From NCBI RefSeq assembly GCF_035938995.1, contig NZ_DASZGI010000202.1, positions 1 to 30,865 of the forward strand: a stretch of 30,865 nucleotides of DNA, written 5' to 3'. The number at the start of each line of letters is the position of its first letter. Positions within the stretch are counted from its first letter, which is position 1. Origin of the DNA: DASZGI01 sp035938995. GTDB taxonomy: Bacteria > Actinomycetota > Actinomycetes > Streptomycetales > Catenulisporaceae. Below the pieces are notes generated by a model. The model did no database searches, was not told where the DNA came from, and saw only the letters and a program-made list of their open reading frames with translations. Positions 8,185 to 15,606 of this stretch are shown here, one piece after another. The translations under genes were made by a program, and so were the position numbers.

Positions 8185-9920
8185 CCCGATTTACCGTGTG
8201 GGCGCCGAACGCGAAGCGCGTTGATGTCGTCGTCGGCGAACTACGGGAGCCGATGGAACGCGGCGAGCGCGACGGCTGGTGGGAAGCCGAGGTGGCGTCC
8301 GCGGGGATCGGCGCCGACTATGCGTTCTCCTTGGATGGCGGGCCGCCCCGCCCCGACCCGCGCTCGCTGCACCAGCCGCACACCGTGCACGGCCCAAGCC
8401 GCGTCGTCGATCCGGCACGCTTCCCGTGGGCGGACGTGGGCTGGGCCGGCCGCTCCGTCCTCGGTGCGGTCGTTTATGAGATGCACGTCGGGACGTTCAC
8501 CGACGAAGGCACCTTCGACGGGGCCGTGGCGCGGCTCGACCACCTGGCCGACCTCGGCGTCGGCTTCGTCGAACTGATGCCGGTCGCGGCGTTTCCGGGC
8601 TGCCACGGCTGGGGCTACGACGGCGTCGCGCTGTGGGCCGTCCACGATCCGTACGGCGGGCCCGAAGGACTTCAGCGGTTCGTCGACGCCTGCCATGCCC
8701 GCGGAATCGGCGTGTTGCTCGACGTCGTGTACAACCACCTTGGCCCGAGCGGCAATTATCTCGCCGAGTTCGGGCCGTACTTCACCGACCGCCACCGCAC
8801 GCCGTGGGGCTGGGCGGTGAACCTCGACGACGCCGGGTCCGACGAGGTGCGCGCCTTCATCGTCGGGAACGCGGTGCACTGGCTGCGCGACTTTCACGTC
8901 GACGGGCTGCGCCTCGACGCGGTCCACGCGCTCGCGGACACGCGCGCCGTCCACATCCTCGAAGAGCTCTCCACGGCGGTGGACCGGCTGGCCGGCGAGC
9001 TCGGCAGGCCACTGACGGTGATCGCCGAGACCGACCTGAACGACCCGCGCATCGTCACCCCGCGCGAGCACCGCGGCCTCGGCGTCCACGCGCAGTGGAA
9101 CGACGACTTCCACCACGCCGTGCACAGCCTCCTCACCGGCGAGCGGCACGGCTACTACGGCGACTTCGGTTCGATCGGCGGCCTGGCCAAGACCCTGACC
9201 CGGGTCTACTTCCACGACGGCACATGGTCGTCCTTCCGCGAGCGCACGCACGGCCGCCCGGTCGACACCGAACTGCTGAACGGGCACCAGTTCCTAGGCT
9301 TCGCGCAGAACCACGACCAGATCGGCAACCGCGCGCTCGGCGACCGCACCAGCGCCCTGCTCAGCCCCGACCGCCTACGCATCGCCGCGGCGCTCGTCCT
9401 GACGGCGCCCTTCACGCCGCTGATCTTCATGGGCGAGGAATGGGGCGCCTCGACGCCGTGGCAGTACTTCACCAACCACCCCGAGCCGGACCTGGGCCGA
9501 GCGATCCGCGAGGGAAGGACGCGTGAATTCGCCCGGCACGGCTGGACCGGGCAGGTGCCCGATCCACAGGCGCCGGAGACCTTCGCCCACTCGCGGCTCG
9601 ACTGGGCCGAGGCAGCGTCCGAATCGCACCGCTCGCTGCTGGAGTGGTACCGGGCTCTGATTTCGCTGCGGCGCCGTGAGCCCGACCTCGCGGACCCCCG
9701 GCTCACCGTCGTGAGCGTCGACTTCGACGAGCGGGCGCGCTGGCTTGTGATCCGCCGCGGCGCGGTGCGGATCGCGGTGAACCTCGCCGACCACCCGCAA
9801 ACCGTTCCCGTCGACCGGCTGCGCTCGATCCTGCTCAGCTCACACGACGTCGCAGAGCACGGCGAAGGCGGCCTGCGGCTGCCCGCTGACTCGGTCGCGA
9901 TCGGGCGGGCGGATCCCTGA
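8181..9920 (+). CDS. treZ: Maltooligosyltrehalose trehalohydrolase TreZ
   Basis: The 579-residue GH13 protein hydrolyses the alpha-1,4 bond next to the trehalosyl end made by TreY and releases free trehalose. An N-terminal CBM48/E-set domain (FTVWAPNAKRVDVVV to about residue 90) precedes the barrel. Catalytic residues are Asp246 (LRLDAVHAL), Glu283 (IAETDLNDPR) and Asp379 (AQNHDQIGNR). GWGYDGVALWAVHDPYGGP and FMGEEWGAS are typical of the family. GTG 8181 overlaps the treY stop in a GTGA junction, with only a weak ribosome site, so translation probably depends on treY. Trehalose protects against desiccation, osmotic stress and spore stress in actinomycetes, which fits the divergent dps gene nearby. 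Confidence 0.97.
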   Translation: MTRFTVWAPNAKRVDVVVGELREPMERGERDGWWEAEVASAGIGADYAFSLDGGPPRPDPRSLHQPHTVHGPSRVVDPARFPWADVGWAGRSVLGAVVYEMHVGTFTDEGTFDGAVARLDHLADLGVGFVELMPVAAFPGCHGWGYDGVALWAVHDPYGGPEGLQRFVDACHARGIGVLLDVVYNHLGPSGNYLAEFGPYFTDRHRTPWGWAVNLDDAGSDEVRAFIVGNAVHWLRDFHVDGLRLDAVHALADTRAVHILEELSTAVDRLAGELGRPLTVIAETDLNDPRIVTPREHRGLGVHAQWNDDFHHAVHSLLTGERHGYYGDFGSIGGLAKTLTRVYFHDGTWSSFRERTHGRPVDTELLNGHQFLGFAQNHDQIGNRALGDRTSALLSPDRLRIAAALVLTAPFTPLIFMGEEWGASTPWQYFTNHPEPDLGRAIREGRTREFARHGWTGQVPDPQAPETFAHSRLDWAEAASESHRSLLEWYRALISLRRREPDLADPRLTVVSVDFDERARWLVIRRGAVRIAVNLADHPQTVPVDRLRSILLSSHDVAEHGEGGLRLPADSVAIGRADP

Positions 9921-9947
9921 TACGACAACGAAAAAGAACTCACCGGA

Positions 9948-9978
9948 TTCACACCCCGGGCGACCTCCCGCCTATAGG
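9948..9978 (+). promoter_or_regulatory. Possible promoter of the DUF574 methyltransferase gene
   Basis: TTCACA (9948-9953) and TATAGG (9973-9978) lie 19 bases apart in an otherwise GC-rich spacer after treZ. The -10 box is good but the spacing is long. Downstream the leader could form two hairpins, CGGCTCG/CGAGCCG (9994-10013) and GGCGGC/GCCGCC (10017-10035), just before the ribosome site. Confidence 0.3.
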
Positions 9979-10054
9979 ATCAAAAATCTTCATCGGCTCG
10001 GCGCCGCGAGCCGAGTGGCGGCCTGACACGCCGCCAGGATGTGCACGGAGGCTC

Positions 10055-10870
10055 ATGATGTCCGGACCGGACGAGTTGAACGCGCAAGTCGACACGCGCC
10101 AGGCACATCCAGCACGCATGTACGACTACTACCTCGGCGGCCGGGACAACTACGAGGTCGACCGCGAGGCCGCCGAGCGCATCATCACCGTGGTGCCCGA
10201 GATCGTCGCGGGGGCGCGCGCGAACCGGGCGTTCCTCCAGCGCGCGGTGCGCACTCTGGTGGCGGAGCACGGGATCCGGCAGATCATCGACGTCGGCACC
10301 GGGATCCCCACCTCGCCCAACACGCACGAGGTGGCCCAGGCGATCGCGCCCCAGACCCGGGTGGTCTACGTCGACAACGACCCCATCGTCCGCGCACACG
10401 CCGAGGCGCTGCTCACCGAGGTGGGGCACACCGCGTTCGTGCTCGGCGACGTGCGCGAGCCGGAGTCGTTCCTGGAGCAGCAGCAGGTCGTCTCGATGAT
10501 CGACTTCAGCCAGCCGGTCGCGCTGCTGCTGGTCGCCCTGATGCACTTCGTGCCCGATCACGAGGACCCCGCGGCGATCGTCGCCCGGCTGCGCGACGCT
10601 CTGCCGGACGGAAGCTACCTGGTGCTCACCCACGCCACCATGGACCGGGCGACCGCCGACACCATTGCCCCGATCGATGAGCTGCTCGAGGTGTACGCAC
10701 AGTCCTCCGCCGCGCTCACCATGCGCAGCCGGGCCCGGGTGCTCGAGTTCTTCGAGGGCTTCGACCTGCTCGAGCCGGGCCTGTCCACGGTCGGGGAGTG
10801 GCGCCTGGGTCCGGAGGACCCGCCGCCGCAGTGGCTGGGCATCTACTGCGGCGTGGGGCGCAAGCGCTGA
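10055..10870 (+). CDS. SAM-dependent methyltransferase, DUF574/SAV2177 family
   Basis: The 271-residue protein carries the family's N-terminal block ARMYDYYLGGRDNYEVDR (from residue 20). The SAM-binding motif IIDVGTGIPTSPNTHEVA (about 77-94) follows, then VVYVDNDPIV (103-112) as the acidic ribose-binding strand. This is Pfam Methyltransf_19 (PF04672), found in many copies in streptomycetes, often in conservon-like or secondary-metabolism settings. Substrates are generally unknown. CGGAGG (10046-10051) precedes two adjacent ATG codons (10055 and 10058); the second has the better spacing, so the protein may start one residue later. It stands alone, facing the SRPBCC-ABM gene across a terminator. 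Confidence 0.88.
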   Translation: MMSGPDELNAQVDTRQAHPARMYDYYLGGRDNYEVDREAAERIITVVPEIVAGARANRAFLQRAVRTLVAEHGIRQIIDVGTGIPTSPNTHEVAQAIAPQTRVVYVDNDPIVRAHAEALLTEVGHTAFVLGDVREPESFLEQQQVVSMIDFSQPVALLLVALMHFVPDHEDPAAIVARLRDALPDGSYLVLTHATMDRATADTIAPIDELLEVYAQSSAALTMRSRARVLEFFEGFDLLEPGLSTVGEWRLGPEDPPPQWLGIYCGVGRKR

Positions 10871-10921
10871 TCCGGGCGCGCGTCGACGGCGCTGCTCGCT
10901 AAGCCCTCCCAGACGCACACG

Positions 10922-10950
10922 GCCCCGGACCCGATGTTCGGGCCCGGGGC
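10922..10950. terminator. Hairpin between convergent genes
   Basis: GCCCCGG pairs with CCGGGGC, then an A-C mismatch and CCCG/CGGG close on an ATGTT loop. The stem is 11 paired bases and no T-tract follows, as usual in actinomycetes. It sits between the methyltransferase (+) and the SRPBCC-ABM gene (-) and can serve both. Confidence 0.6.
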
Positions 10951-10996
10951 GGAACGCGGCGTCGCGGGTACTGCGCGGCGCCCTCGTGACGGAGCG

Positions 10997-11818
10997 TCAG
11001 TGGACGGTTTCCGGTGAAGCCGTGAAGCAGACCGAGAACAACTTCGGGCTCGAGGTCGCCAGCGTGCGCAGCGCGGTCTCGTGCGGCTGGAATTCCGGCT
11101 TGGCGACCGCCTGCCGCAGCGATCGGTGGTCTGTCCACCGGGCCACGTTCACGTACGCGTTCGGCTCGTCCAGCTTCTTGAGCAGCGAGTGCTCGATGAA
11201 GCCCGGCTGCTCGGCGAAGAAGGCGGAGGTCTCCGCGAACGCCTTCTCGAACTCATCGGCCGATCCGTTCACCGTGAAGCTGTTGACGAGCGTGACCGCG
11301 GTGCCCGTGCTGGCTTCGGCCGCGGCGCGCCGGACCACCACATCGCGGTACTTGGCCAGCGTCTCGCCCGGGTCGGGGCCGGCCAGCGCCGCGTGGATCC
11401 CCGCGGCGATCTCGCCGTGCCGGTGCAGCTGAGCGTGTGTCAGCGCCACCTGCGTGCGGCCCGGGCCGAGCGCCTCGAAGTCGACCTCGATGAAGCTCGC
11501 CTTCTCGTCGTCGTAGATCGGCTGCCAGCCGGGGCCGACCCGCCAGGTCAGCACGATCCGCTTCGGCGGATCCCACTCCACGACGGTGCCCCACGCGATC
11601 TCGGTCCCGTCGGCCCCGCGCTCGTAGTAGCGGCCGCCCACGCGCGGCTCGATCACCAGTGAGACCCGGTTCTCCACGAAGACGTGCTTTTCCGGGAACC
11701 ACTCGAGCGGGTAGTCGGCGAAGATGGCGAAGGCCCGCTCGATGGGCACCTCCACCACGACTTTCTTGCGGACATCGGGCACGGTGTTCGAATCTTGCAC
11801 TGTGTTCAGCTCGGACAT
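10997..11818 (-). CDS. SRPBCC (AHSA1-type) - ABM fusion protein
   Basis: This 273-residue protein joins two small-molecule domains. Residues about 15-165 form an SRPBCC/AHSA1 helix-grip fold (VVVEVPIERAFAIFADYPLEWFP, IEPRVGGRYYERG, AWGTVVEWDPPKRIVLTW, then THAQLHRHGE). Residues about 173-265 form an antibiotic-biosynthesis-monooxygenase (ABM) ferredoxin-like domain (VTLVNSFTVNGSADEFEKAF, FFAEQPGFIEHSL, YVNVARWTDHRSL). ABM domains oxidise polyketide intermediates without cofactors or degrade haem; SRPBCC domains bind hydrophobic ligands and include aromatase/cyclases. The fusion suggests one pocket prepares the substrate for the other, which is inference. ATG 11818 is supported by GAGGAG (11825-11830) at 6 bases; an upstream ATG (11845) would overlap that site. 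The Old Yellow Enzyme gene lies 99 bp upstream on the same strand. Confidence 0.85.
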   Translation of the reverse strand: MSELNTVQDSNTVPDVRKKVVVEVPIERAFAIFADYPLEWFPEKHVFVENRVSLVIEPRVGGRYYERGADGTEIAWGTVVEWDPPKRIVLTWRVGPGWQPIYDDEKASFIEVDFEALGPGRTQVALTHAQLHRHGEIAAGIHAALAGPDPGETLAKYRDVVVRRAAAEASTGTAVTLVNSFTVNGSADEFEKAFAETSAFFAEQPGFIEHSLLKKLDEPNAYVNVARWTDHRSLRQAVAKPEFQPHETALRTLATSSPKLFSVCFTASPETVH

Positions 11819-11917
11819 GATCGTCTCCTCGACCGTCGCGGTCATCGCCCGTCCAGCGTCCGCGTCCGGTCTCGGAGGCGGCTGGAGCGGGCGTCGAAAC
11901 AGGTCGCCGCCTTGGCG

Positions 11918-13024
11918 CTACGCCTGTGTGAGGGGCGGGTAGTCGGTGTATCCGCTCTCCCCGCCCTGGTAGAAGCCGGATTGGTCGGGCTCGTTGAACG
12001 GGCCCCCGGCGGCGATCCGCGCGGGCAGGTCCGGGTTGGCGATGAACAGCGTGCCGAGGCAGACCGCGTCCGCGACGCCCTCCGCCACCGCGTGGCAGGC
12101 CTGCTCGACCGTGGCCGGGCCGCCCTGGGGTCCGGCCGGATGGGGGTTGAGGATCAGCGGTGCGGACCAGAGCTCGCGCAGCCGCCGGGTGAGCGGCCGG
12201 TCGTCGACCTCGCGCACGTGCAGATAGGCCACGCCCTGCGGCAGCGCCCGCACCAGCTCCGGATACACGACGTCGTCGTCACCCGGCTCGATTCCGAACG
12301 CGTTGTTCCACGGCGCGACGCGTACGCCCACCCGGTCGGGGCCGATCTCGGCGGCCACCGCCTCGACCACCTCTACGGCGAAACGGATGCGGCCGGCGAC
12401 CGATCCGCCGTAAGCGTCGGAGCGCTGATTCGCCGTCGCGTCCAGGAACTGGTTGATCAGGTACCCGTTGCCCGCGTGAACCTCGACCCCGTCGAAGCCC
12501 GCCTGAATGGCCGCGTGCGCGGAGCGCACGAACTCGCCGATCAGCGCCCGGATCTCCCCGAAGGCCAGCTCTCGCGGGGTCGGGCACGGCACCATGCCCT
12601 GCGTGGTGAAGGTCTTCGCGCGAGGGGCGACGGCCGACGGCGCCACCGGGGCGCCCCCGTCTGGCTGGAGGTCCTCATGGCTGACCCGCCCGGCGTGCAC
12701 CAGCTGCGCGAACAGAACGCCGCCGCGCGCGTGCACGGCATCGGTGACCGGCCGCCACGAGGCGACGTGCGCCTCGGAGTACATCCCGGGGATTTTGATC
12801 GCGCTCTTGCCCTGCTCCGAGATGTACGAGCTCTCGGCGACGACGAGCCCGGCGGTGGCGCGCTGGGCGTAGTAATCGGCCATCAGCGCGCTCGCCGTCC
12901 CGTCCGGGTTCGCCCGGCTGCGCGTGAGCGGCGCCATGACCAGGCGGTTGGCCAGCTCGAAGGCGCCCACCACCACGGTGTCGAACAGCGTCCCTGTGTC
13001 CAGAGCCTCGACCAGGATTTCCAT
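11918..13024 (-). CDS. Old Yellow Enzyme family NAD(P)H:flavin oxidoreductase
   Basis: The 368-residue FMN barrel enzyme has the OYE active-site triplet in VEVHAGNGYLINQFL: His183 and Asn186 for substrate binding and Tyr188 as proton donor. It also has the family segment NQRSDAYGGSVAGR and the N-terminal RLVMAPLTRSRANPDG. OYEs of the NemA/xenobiotic-reductase class reduce activated C=C bonds, nitro groups and quinones with NAD(P)H. Here it could reduce an enone intermediate or detoxify. The ATG at 13024 lacks a clear ribosome site and the first ten residues are longer than usual, so the start is less certain. A 17-bp dyad (13061-13077) lies about 37 bp upstream. It precedes the SRPBCC-ABM gene on the same strand with a 99-bp gap. 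Confidence 0.93.
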   Translation of the reverse strand: MEILVEALDTGTLFDTVVVGAFELANRLVMAPLTRSRANPDGTASALMADYYAQRATAGLVVAESSYISEQGKSAIKIPGMYSEAHVASWRPVTDAVHARGGVLFAQLVHAGRVSHEDLQPDGGAPVAPSAVAPRAKTFTTQGMVPCPTPRELAFGEIRALIGEFVRSAHAAIQAGFDGVEVHAGNGYLINQFLDATANQRSDAYGGSVAGRIRFAVEVVEAVAAEIGPDRVGVRVAPWNNAFGIEPGDDDVVYPELVRALPQGVAYLHVREVDDRPLTRRLRELWSAPLILNPHPAGPQGGPATVEQACHAVAEGVADAVCLGTLFIANPDLPARIAAGGPFNEPDQSGFYQGGESGYTDYPPLTQA

Positions 13025-13060
13025 GGCTCATGTCTAAGCCCGCCCGGTGTCGAAGCGGTC

Positions 13061-13077
13061 GCATTCCGGTCGAATGC
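13061..13077. promoter_or_regulatory. Inverted repeat upstream of the OYE gene, possible operator
   Basis: GCATTC and GAATGC flank a 5-base centre (CGGTC). The 6-bp arms and 17-bp length fit a dimeric TetR/MarR-type site. It is centred about 45 bp from the OYE start codon, where a repressor would cover the promoter. No regulator gene lies next to it. Confidence 0.35.
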
Positions 13078-13092
13078 GGACGCTCGGCCGAC

Positions 13093-13121
13093 GCCGGGCC
13101 CGGGTGTTCGAGCCGGGCCCG
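13093..13121. repeat. Direct/inverted GC-rich repeat in divergent promoter region
   Basis: GCCGGGCCCG occurs twice (13093-13102 and 13112-13121). Because each copy is nearly self-complementary, CGGGCCCGG (13095-13103) can also pair with CCGGGCCCG (13113-13121) over a 9-base loop. It lies between the OYE gene (-) and the small orphan gene (+), 70 bp before the latter, and might be a leader hairpin or a protein site. Confidence 0.4.
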
Positions 13122-13191
13122 AGGCCGGCGACTTACGGTCACCGCGCGCCGGCGGTGCCGAGAACCGGCAGCTGGCGAAGGGAGTCCACAT

Positions 13192-13440
13192 ATGAATATA
13201 TTGATGAGCACGGGGAAGTTCCTCTGGCGCGGGCTGCGCAACTCCGCCTTTTTCACCACGCCCCTGCCCCCAGCCGACCAGATCCGCGAGATCCTCCTCG
13301 GCGCTCGTGAGCGTCTGGTTCCCGCGCTGGTGCCCGGCATCGGGGAGCAGGCGAGCGCAAGTCGACTCACCCCCGCCCAGCAGCAGATCTGGGAAGACTT
13401 GGTGGCCAGCCTCACCGGCCGTAGCTCTGGCAGCGAGTGA
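13192..13440 (+). CDS. Small protein of unknown function (82 aa)
   Basis: I do not recognise this protein. The ATG at 13192 is preceded by AAGGGAG (13178-13184) with 7-base spacing, which supports a real gene; an in-frame extension to 13030 has no such site. The sequence starts with a short amphipathic, moderately hydrophobic segment (MSTGKFLWRGLRNSAFFTT). A helical stretch (PADQIREILLGARERLVPALVPG) and a second helix (TPAQQQIWEDLVASLTG) follow. It has no Cys and no obvious catalytic motif. It could be a membrane-associated or helical adaptor-like protein. It faces the MFS exporter gene and shares with it the terminator at 13489-13531. Confidence 0.6.
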   Translation: MNILMSTGKFLWRGLRNSAFFTTPLPPADQIREILLGARERLVPALVPGIGEQASASRLTPAQQQIWEDLVASLTGRSSGSE

Positions 13441-13488
13441 GGTGTTCGCGGGACGCGGAGGATCTGAGGCCACACCGCGGCAACAGCG

Positions 13489-13531
13489 TGAAGCCCGGCA
13501 CGATCGGCGAAACCGACCGTGCCGGGCTTCA
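13489..13531. terminator. Strong bidirectional terminator hairpin
   Basis: A perfect 14-bp stem (TGAAGCCCGGCACG with its complement at 13518-13531) continues past one mismatch into TCGG/CCGA around a CGAAA loop. It lies between the small orphan gene (+) and the MFS gene (-) and reads as a terminator in both directions. Confidence 0.75.
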
Positions 13532-13585
13532 GTCTGACGCTCCGTCCGAGACCGAGGATCACCCCGGTGCTCGAACCGGCGCGTC

Positions 13586-13615
13586 GTTTACGCGGTTTTC
13601 GTTTACGCGGTTTTC
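13586..13615. repeat. Tandem 15-bp repeat just past the MFS stop codon
   Basis: GTTTACGCGGTTTTC occurs twice in direct succession (13586-13600, 13601-13615), and a degenerate third start (ATTTACGC) overlaps the MFS stop codon at 13618-13620. Each copy carries TAA in the MFS frame, so stop codons are stacked. It probably arose by slippage. Confidence 0.85.
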
Positions 13616-13617
13616 AT

Positions 13618-15321
13618 TTACGCAGCGGCCTCCGTGGTCTCCTCCTTGCGGGGCTTGGGCACCGCGAACAGCAGGAGGAAGGCCGCGAGCGACAGGCCCG
13701 CGAACGTCCAGAGCGCCACCTGGAAGCTCTTGGCGAACGCCTTGGCCCCCGACACCGCCGTCGACTTGGCGACGGCCGAGGACGCCACCGGGTTGCTGGT
13801 CAGCGACGCCAGGGTGTTGCAGCTGGCCGGCGTGATCTCGGGGTCCTTCTCGTTGACCCGGTCCACCGAGCACTGCTTGGCGGCGGCCGTGATCGCGGCC
13901 GCCTGCTGCGGCGAGGCCTGCGCGGACGAGGTCAGCGTCGAGCGCAGCGCCGGGGCCGCGGTGTCCGCGCTGTGCGCCGTGTTGGTGCCGAGCAGGCCGA
14001 AGAACACCACGGCGGTCAGCGCGGCGCCGAGCGCGTAGCCGAGCTGCTGGGTGGTGTTGATCAGACCCGAGGCGGAACCGACGTCCTCCATCGGCGCCTG
14101 GGCGATGGCCAGCGGCGCGGTGGGCGCCATCAGCATGCCGAAGCCGAGGCCGAAGACGATCAGCGGGGCGATCATGATCCACGTGGACGCGGTCGCGCCG
14201 TAGTGGACCACCACCCAGCCGTAGGCGACCAGACCGGCGAGCGCCACCAGCGCGCCGACCTGTAGCACGACGCGACCGAACTTCTGCGACGCCATCAACG
14301 CGGGGAAGGCCGCGAAGAACGCCGCGAGGGAGAACGGCAGGCTGGTCAGGCCCGCGTGGATCGCGGAGTAGCCGAGACCCAGCTGCAGGTACACCGCCCA
14401 GCTGATGAAGAACACGCCGTTGCCGATCATGAACGCCAGGTAGGTGCCCATGCCCGCGGTGAAGCTGGCCCGCTTGAACAGGCTGAGCACCACCAGCGGC
14501 GACTGGTTGCGGGCCGTGCGCCGCCGCTCGTAGAGCACGAACGCGACCAGCACCGGCACGGACACGCCCATGGAGACGTAGCCCCAGGTCGGCCAGCCCA
14601 TCTCGCGCCCCTGGATCAGCGGGAACACCAGCAGCAGCAGGCCGAGGGTGGACAGCAGCAGACCAGGCACGTCCAGCTTCGTCTGCCACGGCGCCTTGGA
14701 CTCGCGGATCACCCGCCAGCCCGCGATGAGCGCGAACAGGCCCACCGGGACGTTGATCAGGAACACGGTGCGCCAGTGCAGGCCCCACAGGTTCCAGTTC
14801 ACCAGGATCCCGCTCAGCGAGATCCCGAAAGCTCCGGCCAGTCCGGCTACCCCACCGAACAGACCGTATGCCTTGGGCTTCTCCTCGTCGCTGAAGGACA
14901 CGTGAATGACCGACAGCACCTGAGGAACCATCAGCCCGGCGAACACGCCCTGGGTGACCCGTGCCCCGATCAGCATGCCGGGGGTCACGGACAGCGCGCA
15001 AAGCAGCGAGGACGCGGTGAACCCGGCCACGCCGATCAGGAACATGATCTTGCGCCCGACGATGTCGCCGAGCCGGCCCCCGAGGATAAGCAGCAGTGCG
15101 AACGAGAGCACGTATCCGGTGGTGACCCACTGGAGTGCCGAGAAGCCCGCGCCGAGGTTCTTCTGGATCGACGGCAGGGCCACGTTCACGATCGTGTTGT
15201 CCAGCAGGTCCATGAACGCGGCGAGAACCACCACCGCGAGGGCGAACCACCGCTTGGGGTCCGCCCCCGGCGGCGCGGCCGCACCCGACCCCGCCGAGGT
15301 CAGATCGGTCTGTGTAGCCAT
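13618..15321 (-). CDS. MFS drug exporter, DHA2 (QacA/EmrB) type
   Basis: This 567-residue membrane protein has about 14 predicted helices. It shows DHA2 motifs: motif C-like AGLAGAFGISLSGIL, the first-helix MDLLDNTIVNVALP, motif A GGRLGDIVGRK and WRTVFLINVPVG after helix 6. Such transporters expel lipophilic drugs or endogenous antibiotics by proton antiport. A large extracytoplasmic loop before the last helix (about residues 430-520) contains two Cys (KQCSVDR, PASCNTL) that could form a disulfide, a trait of actinomycete DHA2 exporters. AAGGAAAGG precedes the ATG. It is divergent from the central biosynthetic operon over 285 bp, which suggests export of, or resistance to, that operon's product. 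No TetR gene accompanies it. Confidence 0.93.
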   Translation of the reverse strand: MATQTDLTSAGSGAAAPPGADPKRWFALAVVVLAAFMDLLDNTIVNVALPSIQKNLGAGFSALQWVTTGYVLSFALLLILGGRLGDIVGRKIMFLIGVAGFTASSLLCALSVTPGMLIGARVTQGVFAGLMVPQVLSVIHVSFSDEEKPKAYGLFGGVAGLAGAFGISLSGILVNWNLWGLHWRTVFLINVPVGLFALIAGWRVIRESKAPWQTKLDVPGLLLSTLGLLLLVFPLIQGREMGWPTWGYVSMGVSVPVLVAFVLYERRRTARNQSPLVVLSLFKRASFTAGMGTYLAFMIGNGVFFISWAVYLQLGLGYSAIHAGLTSLPFSLAAFFAAFPALMASQKFGRVVLQVGALVALAGLVAYGWVVVHYGATASTWIMIAPLIVFGLGFGMLMAPTAPLAIAQAPMEDVGSASGLINTTQQLGYALGAALTAVVFFGLLGTNTAHSADTAAPALRSTLTSSAQASPQQAAAITAAAKQCSVDRVNEKDPEITPASCNTLASLTSNPVASSAVAKSTAVSGAKAFAKSFQVALWTFAGLSLAAFLLLFAVPKPRKEETTEAAA

Positions 15322-15445
15322 ATCAGGCCTTTCCTTGTGTGCCGGAGCGGCGCGGGACCGGGCAAGCGCGATCCCGCGGCCTTCGCGAGCGCGCGCGAAC
15401 GCGCCACTCGTGTTCGGTTGTCCCGATTTGGAGGCTAGGGAGGCA

Positions 15446-15464
15446 GACTCGAGCCTGACTCGAG
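15446..15464. promoter_or_regulatory. Direct repeat in MFS/epoxide-hydrolase divergent region
   Basis: GACTCGAG occurs twice with an 11-base period (15446-15453, 15457-15464), i.e. on one helix face. Each copy contains the palindrome CTCGAG. It lies between the divergent exporter and biosynthetic operon starts, a natural position for an operator controlling both. Role inferred only. Confidence 0.35.
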
Positions 15465-15606
15465 AGGCGGTGCAGGTCAGCGGGCCGTTCGAGGCGAGGT
15501 CGACCGCGCCGCGAGACCCATCGAACTCAATGTCTGCGAACGAGGCGCGAGGGGCGCCTGCGACCCCCTAAGCCACCGCGCCCAGTCGTCTGACGAGGAG
15601 CCGCCG

